A stretch of DNA of 6,557 nucleotides, taken from NCBI GenBank assembly GCA_937988695.1, contig CALKHM010000042.1, positions 1 to 6,557 on the forward strand, read 5' to 3'. The DNA comes from an uncultured Microbacterium sp. Lineage in GTDB: Bacteria; Actinomycetota; Actinomycetes; Actinomycetales; Microbacteriaceae. Shown one piece after another: positions 5,994-6,557 of this stretch. Both the position numbers and the translations under genes were made by a program. The notes under the pieces are model-generated. The model made no database searches, had not been told where the DNA came from, and worked only from the letters and a program-made list of their open reading frames with translations. Position 1 is the first letter of the stretch; each line of letters opens with the position of its first letter.

Positions 5994-6022
5994 AGTATCG
6001 ACCCGCTGCCAGACGCTGTCAA
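5994..6022 (-). promoter_or_regulatory. Leftward sigma70-type promoter of the monooxygenase gene
   Basis: On the minus strand, a perfect -35 TTGACA (6022-6017) is followed by a 17-base spacer and GATACT (5999-5994), which matches the -10 consensus at four of six positions. Predicted transcription start is near 5987, giving a leader of about 100 nt before the ATG at 5884. Confidence 0.72.
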
Positions 6023-6082
6023 GAGCGATCAAGACCGGATGCCGAGCCGAAGACCGCGGCGAGAACCGGTGCGGACACGCGC

Positions 6083-6111
6083 TTGACGACACCGCGATGT
6101 GGATCTACTGT
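6083..6111 (+). promoter_or_regulatory. Rightward sigma70-type promoter of the amidohydrolase gene
   Basis: TTGACG (6083-6088), a 17-base spacer and TACTGT (6106-6111) give a well-spaced promoter facing the amidohydrolase. Predicted start is near 6118, with a leader of about 78 nt. The start site falls inside the inverted repeat at 6112-6140, which favours repression by a bound protein. Confidence 0.7.
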
Positions 6112-6140
6112 TACGAATGTCCGCGGATCGGACACTCGTA
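6112..6140. promoter_or_regulatory. Operator-like inverted repeat over the amidohydrolase start site
   Basis: TACGAATGTCCG (6112-6123) and CGGACACTCGTA (6129-6140) are inverted repeats matching at 11 of 12 positions around the 5-bp spacer CGGAT. The repeat begins at the base following the predicted -10 and covers the expected transcription start. That placement is typical of TetR- or GntR-type repressor operators. The word TACGAA also recurs directly at 6112 and 6139. The regulator is not in the window. An RNA hairpin in the leader is an alternative reading. Confidence 0.65.
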
Positions 6141-6185
6141 CGAAACTGGTCATCCGAGCCCGATCCCCAGAACTCAACGGAGAGT

Positions 6186-6189
6186 GAGG
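6186..6189 (+). promoter_or_regulatory. Amidohydrolase ribosome binding site (decides GTG start)
   Basis: GAGG at 6186-6189 lies six bases before the GTG at 6196. No in-frame ATG occurs before codon 25, which lies inside the conserved N-terminal beta region, so the GTG is the natural start. Confidence 0.75.
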
Positions 6190-6195
6190 ATCATC

Positions 6196-6557
6196 GTGGA
6201 GAGCCCGAATCCCGCCGACGTGCAGTCCGGTCGGCCCCTGGTCTTTCGCCATGCCATCGTGCTGACGATGGACGACGCCGGCGTCATCGACGACGGCGAC
6301 GTGCTCGTGATCGGCAAGAAGATCGCGGCCGTCGGCCGGCAGCTGGACGCACCCGCGGATGCCGTGGAGATCGACGCCCGCGGCGGCATCCTGATGCCCG
6401 GCATGGTCGACACCCATCGCCACATGTGGCAGACGGCCATGCGCGGCTACGGCGGCGACTGGACGATCAGCCAGTACTTCACGTTCTACTACCTGACCCA
6501 CGGCAAGCTGTTCCGTCCGGAGGACGTCTATGCGGGCAATCTCCTCGGCGCGATCGA
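6196..6557 (+). CDS. Metal-dependent amidohydrolase, cytosine deaminase/chlorohydrolase superfamily (3' end outside window)
   Basis: The first 120 residues of an enzyme that in this superfamily hydrolyses C-N (or C-Cl) bonds of heterocyclic or amidine substrates, in a metal-bound TIM barrel. Residues 15-60 are the small N-terminal beta domain (LVFRHAIVLTMDDAGVIDDG, then VLVIGKKIAAVG). ILMPGMVDTHRHMWQTAMRG (65-84) leads into the barrel and carries the HxH metal ligands H74 and H76. The later His, His and Asp ligands are beyond the edge, so activity and subgroup cannot be judged. The GTG start at 6196 follows GAGG with six-base spacing. Homologues include atrazine-pathway hydrolases, guanine and cytosine deaminases and 8-oxoguanine deaminases; the THRHMWQT version is common in uncharacterised actinobacterial proteins. 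It is divergent from the monooxygenase and probably belongs to the same catabolic unit. Confidence 0.9.
   Translation, partial: MESPNPADVQSGRPLVFRHAIVLTMDDAGVIDDGDVLVIGKKIAAVGRQLDAPADAVEIDARGGILMPGMVDTHRHMWQTAMRGYGGDWTISQYFTFYYLTHGKLFRPEDVYAGNLLGAI

Larger units (their letters stand above)
5885..6195. promoter_or_regulatory. Divergent control region between monooxygenase and amidohydrolase
   Basis: This 311-bp gap is less GC-rich than its surroundings and holds one good promoter in each direction and an inverted repeat next to the rightward -10. TCACGGC occurs twice with a 14-bp period (5930-5936, 5944-5950) in the leader of the monooxygenase mRNA. The hexamer CGGACA or its complement appears at 5962, 6072, 6118 and 6129. 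No gene fits here. The layout suggests that a regulator encoded outside the window controls both genes. Confidence 0.65.

Overview
The window is GC-rich (roughly 70% by eye) with tightly biased codons. It begins in an RNA polymerase beta subunit gene whose N-terminus looks like that of Microbacteriaceae. I read it as chromosomal DNA of a high-GC actinobacterium, most likely Microbacterium or a close relative. This placement comes from remembered protein similarity, not from a search.

Layout, left to right. (1) 1-864, minus strand: the first 288 codons of rpoB, cut by the window edge. A good sigma70-type promoter lies about 190 bp upstream of its start. (2) 865-1427: a 563-bp stretch with no credible gene but much structure. 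It holds the leftward rpoB promoter, a back-to-back rightward promoter with no recognisable gene behind it, a perfect 28-bp palindrome, an adjacent 30-bp near-palindrome with an extra copy of one arm, and short tandem repeats running up to the next gene's stop codon. (3) 1428-3238, minus strand: a two-component system. The sensor histidine kinase and its NarL/LuxR-type response regulator overlap by 4 bp and are translationally coupled. (4) 3239-3481: GC-rich non-coding spacer. (5) 3482-4003, minus strand: a small multi-pass membrane protein of unknown function. (6) 4004-4216: spacer with a strong hairpin and a 21-bp direct repeat. (7) 4217-5884, minus strand: a complete FAD-dependent aromatic monooxygenase. 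(8) 5885-6195: a divergent control region with one well-formed promoter facing each way and an operator-like inverted repeat next to the rightward -10. (9) 6196-6557, plus strand: the start of a metal-dependent amidohydrolase (cytosine deaminase/chlorohydrolase superfamily), cut by the right edge.

The right third looks like a regulated catabolic unit: a hydroxylase and a hydrolytic deaminase or dechlorinase transcribed divergently from a shared control region. The substrate cannot be read from the sequence. The left part is housekeeping (rpoB) next to a conventional two-component operon. No known defence system, CRISPR array, transposase, tRNA or rRNA is visible. The least explained part is 1095-1415, where a strong-looking promoter reads into tandem hairpin-forming palindromes. 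It could be a small RNA, a regulatory leader or a dispersed repeat.
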